Assembly (NCBI GenBank): GCA_021851525.1
Contig: JAJZDA010000012.1
Coordinates: 1 to 35,214 of the forward strand
Direction: 5' to 3'
DNA from: Actinomycetes bacterium
GTDB taxonomy: Bacteria > Actinomycetota > Thermoleophilia > Solirubrobacterales > Solirubrobacteraceae
DNA length: 35,214 bases
Below the pieces are notes generated by a model. That model was not told the DNA's origin. It did not search any database and worked only from the letters and a program-made list of their open reading frames with translations. Positions 1-8,035 of this stretch are shown here, piece after piece. How positions within the stretch are numbered: the stretch's first letter is position 1; the number at the start of each line of letters is the position of its first letter. The position numbers and the translations under genes were made by a program.

Positions 1-169
1 GACGGGCTGGTCTTTGGCAGGCCCTCCACCACAGGGGCAAGCAATAGTGGCCCTCTCCCGGCGGCGGTCGAGGCAACCACAGCTTGTCCTATGAGCAATG
101 GCGACGCCAGTTCTCAGTCCTCGGTGGAAGCAATCACCTGCGCCGTCTCGTCACGCACTGCCGGCGGGG

Positions 170-579
170 CTAGAAGATGACGCCAGCCGACCTGCGGCGG
201 CGGGCTTCGTCGGCGGAGACGATGTCTCGACCAAACGGGCGCATTGAGACGTTGATCAGCTTGAAGTTTGCGATCCCGAGGGGGATGCCGATGATCGTTA
301 GGCACAAGAAGATGCCGGTGATGAGGTGCACCAGGGCGAGCCAGAAGCCGCCGAGGATGTACCACAGGAGTTCCCCAACGTTGAGCCGACGCCTTTGTTG
401 GCTTGCGGGACTACCGCGCGCCCGAACGGCCAGACTCCGAACAGGGCGATATGTAGCGACGCGACGCCGAACGGAATGGTCACGATGAAGATGAAGCACA
501 GCAGCGCTGCGAACGCATAGCCGAGGAAGAGCCAGAAACCGGCCAGGACGAACCACAGGATGTTCGCGAGTAGCCGCAC
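170..579 (-). pseudogene. YccF-like membrane protein, frameshifted
   Basis: The two halves of a YccF-type inner-membrane protein lie in different reading frames. The 5' half starts at GTG 579 (VRLLANILW) and carries one hydrophobic repeat ending in a WPFGRAVV motif. The 3' half, down to the TAG at 170-172, carries the second repeat (LLWYILGGFWLALVHL) and a RPFGRDIV motif. Two such repeats, each closing with a PFGR motif, are characteristic of YccF, which is normally about 120-140 residues; the joined halves give about 136. The frame changes near 369-376, where one base appears to be missing after a LGN sequence. The function of YccF proteins is not known. This is either a broken gene or an assembly error; other single-base lesions nearby make decay more likely. 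Confidence 0.7.
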
Positions 580-750
580 GCGCGGCAGTCTATGAACCGC
601 TCGGACGGACGGCGCGTCAGCCGATCGGCCACGAGTCGTCGCCCATGCGATAGGCAGCGGTCGCCTACGGGGCGATCGAAGCGATCGTCGTCCGGCACCG
701 CCGGTTCTACGCCCAGTCCGGCGAGATGACGCTATAGGGTCCTGGTTTCT

Positions 751-918
751 GTGCATGCGCTTCTCGAACAGCCGACGACCGATCAACAGCACGTGCTCGA
801 GGTCATCTATGAGGGACGGCGACTGGCGAGTTCATCCGCCGAATTGCGCTGGCCGATCTTCCAGTACGTCGAGCACGAGCTCTACAGGCGCTACGAGATC
901 GATGCGTTGCGCGCCTGA
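751..918 (+). pseudogene. 5' fragment of the hypothetical gene at 933-1871
   Basis: A GTG at 751 opens a 55-codon frame that ends at TGA 916-918. It includes the stretch WPIFQYVEHELYRRYEID, which reads as real, helix-rich protein. The downstream gene's frame is open upstream of its GTG 933 and reads ARLNEFPVVGG across this junction, so the two pieces probably formed one protein before a single base was lost near 903-912. No function is recognised. The frameshift reading is inference from frame continuity and amino-acid character. Confidence 0.45.
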
Positions 919-932
919 ACGAGTTCCCAGTC

Positions 933-1871
933 GTGGGCGGACCACACAGCGGAGGCCGCTATGGGTGGACGTGGTTTCAAACGAGGCAACCCTCGGACGA
1001 GATTGGACTCACGGTTGCCGGCATGTCACACATCCCCGCTGCCGGCCACGAGGTGAATCTCTTTGTCGCAGTGCTTCGGTTGCTCGTGGAGAAAGACCGT
1101 TCATTCGAAGCGTCCCCTACTACCGTCCAGACCGTCACGTTCACTTCCACGGAGTTGGCCGATCGGTTGCCTTCCACGTGGTACGACGATGCCGCGCTCG
1201 CCGCGGTTCCAGCCTTGCTCGGCCACGAACCGGCTACTTGGCATACCAGTGTCCGATCATCCGGCGAGGGATGGGAGCTAGAACTCAGCCCCTTCCTACG
1301 CCGATACCAACGTCTCGGAACGGCACAGGAGTACCTAGGGCGCACCATTGACGTCCTTACTCCAACAGTCGCGGCGGCCCCCGCTCTCTACCCCTCGGCG
1401 CTATCGCTACCAGAGGCCGTCGACTACCTCAATGCGGTATGGCGCCTTCATGCCGGCAGACCCCTAGTTCGGCTAGGGCGGGCGGAGGCCGCAGCCAAGC
1501 TGGTGTTGGACTGCGTTAACGCGGATGAGTTCGAATCCCGTCTGAGCGCCGTCTGCACAATTCTCGATGCGGTGGACGTCCCCGAGTGCGAGCACAGCAA
1601 GCTCTTGGATCTGAGCGATTACCTGAAAGCCCGGCTGACCGAGGAATCGACGCTTCGCGCCGCAGATGCGATCGACGATCTGCGGGCCCTGTTCGACTTA
1701 CGAGTCTGGCGTCAGCACACTGGGACCGAGGGCCGCGCTGCGAGAGGAATGAACCGATTGGGGATGTCGTTACCTGTCTACGACTGGGGTGATGCTTGGC
1801 GTCACGTCCAAGTGCGGACGGTCGCAGCACTGACCGCGCTTCGCGAAGAAGTCGAGACCCTGGTCCCGTAA
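933..1871 (+). CDS. hypothetical protein, probably N-terminally truncated by a frameshift
   Basis: The frame encodes 312 residues from GTG 933. It is soluble, with no membrane segment. The N-terminal part (YGWTWFQTRQ) continues the fragment at 751-918. The middle has alternating hydrophobic strands, and the C-terminal 150 residues look helical and acidic. I do not recognise a family or a catalytic motif. Later in-frame starts exist, for example ATG 1023 (MSHIPAAG), and there is no clear Shine-Dalgarno at 933, which fits a true start further upstream in the other frame. No gene lies within 160 bases downstream. It is probably cargo of the decaying island. Confidence 0.55.
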   Translation: MGGPHSGGRYGWTWFQTRQPSDEIGLTVAGMSHIPAAGHEVNLFVAVLRLLVEKDRSFEASPTTVQTVTFTSTELADRLPSTWYDDAALAAVPALLGHEPATWHTSVRSSGEGWELELSPFLRRYQRLGTAQEYLGRTIDVLTPTVAAAPALYPSALSLPEAVDYLNAVWRLHAGRPLVRLGRAEAAAKLVLDCVNADEFESRLSAVCTILDAVDVPECEHSKLLDLSDYLKARLTEESTLRAADAIDDLRALFDLRVWRQHTGTEGRAARGMNRLGMSLPVYDWGDAWRHVQVRTVAALTALREEVETLVP

Positions 1872-2033
1872 GGCACCAACGCAACTCCGATCGTGCTCGG
1901 AAGTCGCCAATGCAGTAGCGCGCCGCCTAGCCTCCGTGACACGACTGCGATAGCCAGACGTGTGGGCCTTTGCTCTGGGTCGGAAGGCCATTCGCCGTGT
2001 CCGTCCACCTCGAAATCGAGAATCTGAGGAGCG

Positions 2034-2564
2034 ATGCTGGCAACTGTGGTCGTGAACATGCACGAGGGCGACCTTGCGACGACCATCCTGGCCGCGCTCG
2101 GTGTCGTCCTGGCTCTGGCGTCGCTCGGATGGCAGGCGTATAGCTTCTTGCTATCCGGTAGTCGAGTCCGTGTGCAGCTCAAGCACGGCATGAGAAACGC
2201 GATTGGCGCGATCACATCACCGACACCGCTGACCGACGATCAGATGAAGGCTTTGGCCCAGCAGGGCTATCCCGAGCAGGTCTTCGGGGTCGAGGTTCAC
2301 AACGCTGGCCGTAGCCCGACATCCATCATCGATGCGCGCATCGTCTTTGGCAATGGAGCTGCCTACTCTGAGGCGTCCCAGGGTTTCCCTCATCGTCTCG
2401 AGCCCGAGACCGAGGCCAGCTGGTACTTCAGCGCTGCTCTAATTCGGGCTCAAGCTCGGCTCTGGGGTCAAGGCTCGCCAAAGCACGCCAACGAGATCCG
2501 GGCCAGCGTCCGAGTGGCCGGCCGCGATAAGCCGGTCATCTCGAAGAATCGATTCACCGTCTGA
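2034..2564 (+). CDS. membrane-anchored hypothetical protein
   Basis: A 176-residue protein starts at ATG 2034, chosen because a GAGGAG Shine-Dalgarno sits a few bases upstream. Residues about 12-36 form one membrane segment (TTILAALGVVLALASLGWQA). The remaining ~140 residues look like a beta-rich domain with FGVEVHNAGRSPTSI, resembling the Ig-like immune/transport-associated folds of membrane-anchored hypothetical proteins. No enzyme motif is seen. It is transcribed toward the HNH-like gene, which is on the opposite strand. A second small N-anchored protein of similar build lies at 5826-6359. Function unknown; coding status is fairly sure from the start signal and codon use. Confidence 0.6.
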   Translation: MLATVVVNMHEGDLATTILAALGVVLALASLGWQAYSFLLSGSRVRVQLKHGMRNAIGAITSPTPLTDDQMKALAQQGYPEQVFGVEVHNAGRSPTSIIDARIVFGNGAAYSEASQGFPHRLEPETEASWYFSAALIRAQARLWGQGSPKHANEIRASVRVAGRDKPVISKNRFTV

Positions 2565-2646
2565 CTGGCACAGGCGAAGCCCTAGCACTCGATTAGCCGC
2601 GTGGTGCTCGAAACCACGCAACCACCGGCACGAGTGATGAGCATGT

Positions 2647-3441
2647 CTATCGCGTGGCTTGCTCCGGCTCCATCGGCAGACCCAGCGAGTAAACGACCAG
2701 CTCGAGATCATCGTCAGTCAGCGTCTCGGCTGGAGGCCAGACCAGCACATCTTGTGTCGGCGGCCACACGTCGATCAGCTTCGACGTGAGAGCCTCGGGC
2801 AGGTTAAGCGGATGCGGCACGCCAAGCACGTGGCCGTAGACCACGAATGCCAGCTGCCCGACACTGAGCGCCGCGATGTAGGCATGCGCTTCATTGGGAT
2901 CATCAAGCCCGCCAGTCACGGGACCCACAACATGGGCGGCGGTCTGCCGGAACGAGTGATGAGGTTGGGCGCCGACGTATCGACCGATCCAGACCTGTTG
3001 TCGAAGGTTGAGCCGCTGGGTCCGATGGAGAGTGTGTAAGACAGTCCGCGGAATCGTGTGAGCTCGGGGAACCACGGAGTCCCAGACCATCGCCGTCTTT
3101 ACGGCCCAAGTCCCGCCGAGGGTTTGGCGCCAGAACTTGAGCTTGCGGGAATCGCCCTGGATCAGGTTCCGCAGTACGGGCTTCGCCGACTCCTCGAGTT
3201 CGTGCATCCAGCCGGTATTGCATTCTTGGCACACATCGCCGCAGACGGTTGTGAAGGGATTCCGCTCGCCGTGATCGGTGTCCGTCCGACCGTCCGGCGT
3301 TATCACGGCGTGGGTATGCACCGCCGGCCCAAAGTCGGGCAACAGCTCGCGGCACCACTGTGGAGCTGCATGCTCCTGGCTCCGTGGACGATCCGGCCCA
3401 AATGGCCGATCACAAAAGATGCAGTTGGGCACTGCTACCAA
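2647..3441 (-). CDS. HNH-endonuclease-like protein with zinc-binding cysteines
   Basis: A 264-residue protein begins with a CIFC pair, followed by SQEHAAPQW and then VCQECNTGWMHELE. A CxxC pair, a conserved EH in the middle and CxxCN-GWM after it is the layout of a group of HNH-like proteins annotated as putative endonucleases. The cysteines would bind a structural zinc and the His would act at the metal-dependent active site. The rest of the protein has no motif I recognise. The start is TTG 3441 or GTG 3432; neither has a strong ribosome site. It lies 66 bases downstream of the PLD-type gene on the same strand, so the two are probably one transcript. Nuclease activity is inferred from the motif only. 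Confidence 0.65.
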   Translation of the reverse strand: MVAVPNCIFCDRPFGPDRPRSQEHAAPQWCRELLPDFGPAVHTHAVITPDGRTDTDHGERNPFTTVCGDVCQECNTGWMHELEESAKPVLRNLIQGDSRKLKFWRQTLGGTWAVKTAMVWDSVVPRAHTIPRTVLHTLHRTQRLNLRQQVWIGRYVGAQPHHSFRQTAAHVVGPVTGGLDDPNEAHAYIAALSVGQLAFVVYGHVLGVPHPLNLPEALTSKLIDVWPPTQDVLVWPPAETLTDDDLELVVYSLGLPMEPEQATR

Positions 3442-3507
3442 GACGGTGGAAGCCTATCCCTCGGCCCAGAAGCCATGCGCGCGTGTGCTCCCAATCCTCG
3501 GGCTAAC

Positions 3508-4839
3508 TCATGCCTGATCTCCGACAGCGCTGTCCGGCAGGTCCGGCCAGTCAAGCTTCTCGAGCTCATCAGTTGGCAGATGGCCGTGCTTGGCTAGCGC
3601 TGCATCGAAGCGCTCATTCATCCAAGCCAGTCCTTCGGGAGACAGACGCACGTCAGCCTTCTGCATGATGGAGTGGCGTGGATCGAGATTGGCCTTGGGA
3701 TCTCCGCTGGCCTTGTTCTCCTGAGTCGGACCTATGGCGTCCGCCTCGAGTTCATCGAACATCTCGTAGAGCGAGACCCCGTTGTTCACCGTGCCGGCGA
3801 TGATCTCCGGATCGGAGATGCGGATGTAGCGAGACCACTTCTCACGCCACCACCGTTCCTCGATGTCCTCGGCGCTGGCGTCATCCCGTCCAGGCACGTA
3901 GGGCATAGCTCGCCCCCTTCCAAAGATCAGGTAGTCCGGCTCATCGTCAACCATGGCCGCGAGGTACATCACCGTGCCGTCCTTGACGCCCGTTGGTCGC
4001 TTTCCCCTTGGGTAGGTGCACGACCAATGCGCTCCCGAATCCTGCAGCTGTTGGGTCATGCTCCGGTCTCGTGGAATCCGGTCATCCGCGGTCCCGAAGA
4101 ACTTGACTCGTCCAAGGGTGGCTTCAGGCAACCACGCCGGCCTAGTCATCTCAGCCGATGTCTCTACTGCCGGTACCGCCGGCTTCTTGGTTTTGGTTCT
4201 GCCGACAACCGCTCCATAGTCCTTTAGATACCTACGTCGCCACGATCCACCGCCTCGGGCTCGGGCATCAGTGACTTCGTCGTCCCAGGCCTCCAGCTGT
4301 TCGAGCGTCACGCTAGGTCCGCTCTTGTCCCAGAGTTCGTCGAAGTACGCCTGGCAGGTAGCGATGAACTCCGGTAGGTCTGAGACACAGCCGAACTCGG
4401 AGTTGGTCGTGATCCCGGCGAGGGTCAAGTTGGCGGAGGTCACCGCTGCAGCGTGTTCGCCAAAGACGAAGACCTTGGAATGCAGCCCCCGGACTCCGCG
4501 AACCTGTCCGCCGGCCGCGAGCACGGTCTGAAGCGCCCAGATATCGCTGACTCCCGCGGCGAAGTCGTCGAGGTTGAGGCGGGTGATGACCCGAGCGCCT
4601 TTGGGAGCCTGCTTACCGACAACCTTCGAAAGGGCTGGCTCGGTAATGAAGGGGCAGATGATCTCCATCAGGCCGCCACTGCCCGCAAACAACCTGGCCA
4701 GCTCGTAGTCCCATCTCTTGTCCACCAGTCTCAGGTCCATAGCGCAGAGGATTATCTCTTTGCTTGGGTCGTTCTCAACCGGCGCGATGCTTTCGGGTCT
4801 CTCGGACCGGCCAGTCGGCGCGACTGCGTTGGTGACCAT
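3508..4839 (-). CDS. phospholipase-D-like (PLD) nuclease-family protein
   Basis: A 443-residue protein with one HKD-type motif at about residues 142-160: LHSKVFVF, then AAVTSANLT. The H-x-K followed by a TSANLT strand is typical of PLD-family nucleases rather than lipases. Such proteins can dimerise to build one active site, as in the BfiI restriction enzyme. The C-terminal half (WLPEATLGRVKFFG to WWREKWSRYIRI) looks like a separate DNA- or ligand-binding region I cannot name. The start at ATG 4839 gives a 33-residue N-terminal extension; ATG 4740 (MDLRLVDKRW) is an alternative. It is the first gene of a likely two-gene operon with the HNH-like gene. A role in DNA defence or mobile-element biology is plausible but inferred. 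Confidence 0.7.
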   Translation of the reverse strand: MVTNAVAPTGRSERPESIAPVENDPSKEIILCAMDLRLVDKRWDYELARLFAGSGGLMEIICPFITEPALSKVVGKQAPKGARVITRLNLDDFAAGVSDIWALQTVLAAGGQVRGVRGLHSKVFVFGEHAAAVTSANLTLAGITTNSEFGCVSDLPEFIATCQAYFDELWDKSGPSVTLEQLEAWDDEVTDARARGGGSWRRRYLKDYGAVVGRTKTKKPAVPAVETSAEMTRPAWLPEATLGRVKFFGTADDRIPRDRSMTQQLQDSGAHWSCTYPRGKRPTGVKDGTVMYLAAMVDDEPDYLIFGRGRAMPYVPGRDDASAEDIEERWWREKWSRYIRISDPEIIAGTVNNGVSLYEMFDELEADAIGPTQENKASGDPKANLDPRHSIMQKADVRLSPEGLAWMNERFDAALAKHGHLPTDELEKLDWPDLPDSAVGDQA

Positions 4840-4874
4840 CCGTACCGTGTCGCTGGGTTGCGCATCTGGTGAGG

Positions 4875-4911
4875 AGCACGTCTCTCAGAGGTCAGGCGGT
4901 TGAGACGTGCT
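4875..4911. promoter_or_regulatory. inverted repeat upstream of the PLD gene
   Basis: AGCACGTCTC at 4875-4884 pairs perfectly with GAGACGTGCT at 4902-4911 across a 17-base loop. It lies 35 bases upstream of the PLD start on the minus strand. It could be an operator, or a transcript hairpin at the end of an unseen unit. No T-run follows on either strand, so a simple terminator is less likely. Confidence 0.4.
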
Positions 4912-5076
4912 TTGTGTTGGCGCACGCATCGGCTGCCGTCAACTTGTAGCCCCAGTCGTTCACGGAGGAGAGACGAGCCAAGCTCCGTCAAGACCAGGTC
5001 AGCTCATCTTGAGGTGGCATGCACATGAGGAGCCCGGTCCGCCACGAGGCTCGCCGGGCTCTAACTGCGGCGTGGT

Positions 5077-5178
5077 TCAACGCCCGGGCAGGCGCTTGTA
5101 CGCGACGGCAACGCTGACGATTGCGAGCACGAGGCCCGCGACCGCCAGGAACATCTCCATCTCAGGCGATAGGCGCAT
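5077..5178 (-). CDS. 33-residue single-pass membrane peptide
   Basis: ATG 5178 opens a 33-codon frame ending at TGA 5077-5079: a short start (MRLSPEMEM), a membrane segment (FLAVAGLVLAIVSVAVAY) and a basic tail (KRLPGR). The ribosome site is AGGAGGTGATC, an almost complete match to the 16S anti-Shine-Dalgarno, followed by TA and the ATG. The TGA stop of the Cas2/SinR-like gene lies inside this ribosome site, so the two genes are translationally coupled. The positive-inside tail suggests an outside N-terminus. Small one-pass peptides beside nucleic-acid proteins can be toxins or anchors; nothing here decides which. The strength of the start signal makes it a likely real gene despite its length. 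Confidence 0.65.
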   Translation of the reverse strand: MRLSPEMEMFLAVAGLVLAIVSVAVAYKRLPGR

Positions 5179-5182
5179 TAGA

Positions 5183-5530
5183 TCACCTCCTCTCTCGTCT
5201 CAAACTGGACCGAGTCAGAGCGGGCCGCCCGGAGACGGCCCCACCCCATCGGGCGGCTTTCTTCAGCCAGTCGGTGCGCTTGTCGCTGAAGTTGGTAGCC
5301 CACGCCGACTTGGTGACGTCGAACACCGCCACCAGGTCGCCGGAGCGCACGATCTTCATCAGCTCATCGCGGACCTGTCCAGGCGTCTTGCTGGTCTTCA
5401 CGACCCAACAGGACTTCAGGAGGTGATCCCAGCGATCGAACGCCTTGATGTACTCCTCGACGGCTTCGTAGTTGCCGCCGGGGGACTTCAGGTCGTAGTT
5501 GATCTGGATCTTGTACTTGTACTGGGGCAT
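5183..5530 (-). CDS. Cas2/SinR-like family protein
   Basis: A 115-residue protein starts at ATG 5530 (MPQYKYKIQINYDLKSPG). The opening strand ending in YDL, a YEAVEEYIKAF helix, a central W-x-V-K-T strand, and LVAVFDVTKSAWAT resemble the ferredoxin-like fold of stand-alone Cas2-like proteins often annotated SinR family. Cas2 itself is a small metal-dependent nuclease and the structural half of the Cas1-Cas2 integrase. There is no Cas1 and no CRISPR array in the window, so an adaptation role is not supported. The gene is followed directly by the 33-residue membrane peptide. It is divergent from the membrane-anchored gene at 5826, with about 295 bases between them that probably hold both promoters. 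Confidence 0.65.
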   Translation of the reverse strand: MPQYKYKIQINYDLKSPGGNYEAVEEYIKAFDRWDHLLKSCWVVKTSKTPGQVRDELMKIVRSGDLVAVFDVTKSAWATNFSDKRTDWLKKAARWGGAVSGRPALTRSSLRRERR

Positions 5531-5825
5531 TGCCACTTCTCTTTTCTGCGGCGCCGGACTTGCTTCCGTCCGACCCCGCGTATAAGTTGTGGCGATGTTG
5601 GTCTTGGTGGACCGACATCGCCCGGGCAGCGACGCAGCCGATTCGAGTCGGCAGCGTCGCTTCGTGTTTGTGGACCTCCTTTCGCTCTTGAGATGGGTAC
5701 GAGGAATGGTTTCACGCAGCTCGGACGAAACCCGTCGGCGTGCCCGCGCGATTTCCTTCAGGGGTCGTGACGGGCAGCCGACGGTTGCTCGCGCCCACAC
5801 ACTGTCGGCGCGATAGGTTGCGCCT

Positions 5826-6359
5826 GTGGTCGCAATCACCGGCCTCGTCCTCTCGGCGATAGCAACGCTCGCGGCCGTGGTCGCGCTGTACTACGCGAAG
5901 AAGGCGATCGACAAGTCGACGGAGGCGCTCGCCCTCCAGATGTCGCTCGAGAGCATCGGGCAGATGCAGAGGGTGGCCGACCACCTCTACGAACTGATCG
6001 ACGCCGCGCGCGAGGAGTACGCCCACCCGCATGAGCGAGTGACGACGCCTGCCGGGTTGGAGCTGACCCCGAGCCGCCTTCCCGCCCTTCACGCGCGCCT
6101 ACGGATTGACGTTGTGGCGCTGTCCCAGATGGGCGGCATCGACCTCAGAGGCGAGCTGCCGGATCCGGGCGCGGGCGACCCCGAATCCAACTTGAAGGTG
6201 TGGACGAACACCCTCGGTCTCCTCAGCGAGCTGGCCGAGATCGCAGAAGCGACGGCGGAGCCGAAACCGCCGCCGCCTGAGCTCCCGCCCTCGGTCGTTT
6301 CGTCCCCGGAGCTCGCTGGCAAGCAACAAGAGCAGACCGCCAGCCCGTCTCAGCCGTGA
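5826..6359 (+). CDS. membrane-anchored hypothetical protein
   Basis: A 177-residue protein from GTG 5826. Residues 1-24 are a membrane anchor (VVAITGLVLSAIATLAAVVA) followed by a helical, probably coiled-coil stretch (AKKAIDKSTEALALQMSLES), then a mixed region and a Pro-rich C-terminal tail (PKPPPPELPPSV). It resembles short N-anchored proteins of unknown function with the bulk in the cytoplasm. Divergent from the Cas2/SinR-like gene. No catalytic motif is visible. Confidence 0.6.
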   Translation: MVAITGLVLSAIATLAAVVALYYAKKAIDKSTEALALQMSLESIGQMQRVADHLYELIDAAREEYAHPHERVTTPAGLELTPSRLPALHARLRIDVVALSQMGGIDLRGELPDPGAGDPESNLKVWTNTLGLLSELAEIAEATAEPKPPPPELPPSVVSSPELAGKQQEQTASPSQP

Positions 6360-6623
6360 CTCGTCCCATCCTGCGGCCGTAGCCGCGTCGATTAGGCCAG
6401 GGACCTTGGCCGTCGCGATGTCCGACGGTTCCGGCTGCACCGCGAGCACGAACGCCTGGCGCCGCCTGATGATCTCCGTGACCATCGGAGCGTTTGGACG
6501 CGGGGCTAACTGCTCCGGGTCGGGATACGTTCGTGACGGCTCGATGACCTCTGCAACGTGGCGGTGCACGCGCCAGACGACCGGCTTCTCCTCAATGATG
6601 GACAGGACGACCACCTCGGCCAT
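6099..6623 (-). CDS. possible hypothetical protein, 3' part doubtful
   Basis: From ATG 6623 (MAEVVVLSIIEEKPVVW) to about 6360 the minus strand reads as credible protein with GC-rich third positions. The frame then continues antisense through the 3' half of the gene at 5826-6359, where the sequence becomes Arg-rich and looks non-coding. The true gene may have lost its natural end, or the stretch may be a coincidence. No family is recognised. Confidence 0.3.
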   Translation of the reverse strand: MAEVVVLSIIEEKPVVWRVHRHVAEVIEPSRTYPDPEQLAPRPNAPMVTEIIRRRQAFVLAVQPEPSDIATAKVPGLIDAATAAGWDESRLRRAGGLLLLLASELRGRNDRGRELRRRRFRLRRRFCDLGQLAEETEGVRPHLQVGFGVARARIRQLASEVDAAHLGQRHNVNP

Positions 6624-6699
6624 CTTCGGCACCTGCCTAGATCGCCCCGCAGGCATCTCGAACGCCTTATCAAGCCACCCGCGCTGTGGCGAGCACAAC

Positions 6700-7123
6700 C
6701 CCGCGCTCGCTATCGCTTCCGGGTTTCAAGCCGACCGCCCGGCGCTATCCCAATGGCGACGTACCGCATCTGCGATGAAGCGTCCGGTGCCAGCGGCGCG
6801 GCCCGCTGGGACACTCCCGAGGCCATGCATAGGAATCGAGCTGGCGGCCGCGAAGTCTCCCACGCCCCGGTGTTGGCGAATTGCGGGGTGAGTTCGCGCA
6901 ACGGCGCTGAGACCCGCTTTCGCGTTCCGGCGGGCAGGCGACACCTCCTCGCGACGCTGGGGGAGAAACCCGGCCCCACGCCGGATTTGTCCCCCAGGGT
7001 CGAGGCTCTTGCTCGTGGCGAAACTCAGGTGTCTCGCGCGATTTGGCCTCAGTCGCGCTTTCGCGTCGGCACGGGTTCGTGGCCCGGCGGTGGATGGTCC
7101 GAGCGTGGTCGCATACTCGCTTG
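6700..7123. other. stretch without a convincing gene
   Basis: Long frames are open here on both strands, but their composition (Arg/Pro/Ser-rich) is that of GC-rich shadow frames, and none has a ribosome site or a recognisable motif. I see no RNA gene or repeat in it. Confidence 0.5.
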
Positions 7124-7411
7124 GTGTCGTTTCTCAGCATCGAGTTCAACTTGGAGACGCTGCGCAAGCTTGCCGAGCGGGGGATCTCGGTCGATGAGGT
7201 GACCGAGGTGTTCCAGACGACGCCGGTTGTCTGGATCGAGAATCCGAATCCACGCGCCGATGAGAGCCGCTGGGTGATCGGCCCGACCAGGATGGGTCGG
7301 TTCTTGACGATCGTGGTCGACCGGGACGGCAGCGACCATGGGCGCTGGCATGTGATGACGGCGTGGGATTCGACTGAGCCGCAGGTGCGGCTCTACCGCA
7401 ACGCGCGATAG
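7124..7411 (+). CDS. BrnT-like toxin of a type II toxin-antitoxin pair
   Basis: A 95-residue protein if started at GTG 7124 (VSFLSIEFNLETLRKLAERG); the frame is also open upstream with ATG 7094. The pattern of a helix ending in a Gly turn (AERGISVDEVTEVF), an acidic stretch with a Trp strand (ESRWVIGPT), a central strand (FLTIVVDRDG) and a C-terminal strand then YRNAR resembles BrnT-type RNase toxins. They inhibit translation by cutting RNA. The gene is followed after 22 bases by a small antitoxin-like gene; toxin first and antitoxin second is the usual BrnT-BrnA order. The key His/Arg residues cannot be assigned confidently from sequence alone. Confidence 0.5.
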   Translation: MSFLSIEFNLETLRKLAERGISVDEVTEVFQTTPVVWIENPNPRADESRWVIGPTRMGRFLTIVVDRDGSDHGRWHVMTAWDSTEPQVRLYRNAR

Positions 7412-7433
7412 CCCGTCAGAATGAGAGGAAGCG

Positions 7434-7643
7434 ATGAGCGATCAGCACGATCACGACCCTGGTGCCTTTGACGCGGAGCTCGCGGCGGCGGAGGTTCACG
7501 TTGAGGCCGGCAATCCGGCCATTGAGGTGACCGTGACCGTGCCGGTCGCGGCTGCAACCTTGACCGCCCTGAGCGAGCGCGCGCAGCGTGAGGGCCGCGA
7601 TGTCGAAGCGGTCATCGCCGACGCGCTACACGCTGCAGCCTAA
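7434..7643 (+). CDS. small antitoxin-like protein
   Basis: A 69-residue acidic protein with a GAGGAAG ribosome site just before ATG 7434. The C-terminal half ([20 protein letters not shown], then [16 protein letters not shown]) reads as a beta strand followed by two helices, the layout of ribbon-helix-helix DNA-binding antitoxins. The acidic, disordered-looking N-terminus ([14 protein letters not shown]) would be the toxin-contacting part; this is reversed from the usual RHH order. Such antitoxins neutralise the toxin and repress their own promoter. It sits directly after the BrnT-like gene. The pairing is inferred from order and spacing. Confidence 0.5.
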   Translation: MSDQHDHDPGAFDAELAAAEVHVEAGNPAIEVTVTVPVAAATLTALSERAQREGRDVEAVIADALHAAA

Positions 7644-7657
7644 CCCGGCATTCCGCG

Positions 7658-8035
7658 ATGCGGGAGCGTGCGGCCGAACTCAAGGCTGGTCGTTCCGGCA
7701 AGGCCGATGGCGGGACAGACGTGCTCGCAAAGATCGCCGAGATGCCCGAACCGGATCGTCGGATGGCCGAACGCATTCATGAGATCGTGCGCGTCAGTGC
7801 GCCGCATCTCACGCCGCGGACGTGGTACGGGATGCCGGCATATGCGCGAGACGGCAACGTCGTGTGCTTCTTCCAGGCTGCCCACAAGTTCAAGGCCAGG
7901 TATGCGACCCTGGGCTTCAGCGACAATGCCCACCTCGATGACGGTTTCATGTGGTCCACGGCGTTCGCTCTGAAAGATCTTGACGCCGAGACCGAGGCGC
8001 GCGTCCTCGAGCTGGTCGCGCGCGCAGCTAGCTGA
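7658..8035 (+). CDS. DUF1801 / YdhG-like protein, N-terminus probably trimmed
   Basis: A 125-residue protein from ATG 7658. The segment [19 protein letters not shown] followed by [11 protein letters not shown] is the core of actinobacterial DUF1801 (YdhG/YjbR-like) proteins, small cytoplasmic proteins of unsettled role sometimes called iron-chaperone-like. The family usually has about 15 more N-terminal residues. Here the same frame upstream of the ATG reads SLTRHSA and runs into the 3' end of the antitoxin gene, without a start codon. A deletion may have joined the two genes and removed the original start. The rest appears intact. Confidence 0.65.
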   Translation: MRERAAELKAGRSGKADGGTDVLAKIAEMPEPDRRMAERIHEIVRVSAPHLTPRTWYGMPAYARDGNVVCFFQAAHKFKARYATLGFSDNAHLDDGFMWSTAFALKDLDAETEARVLELVARAAS

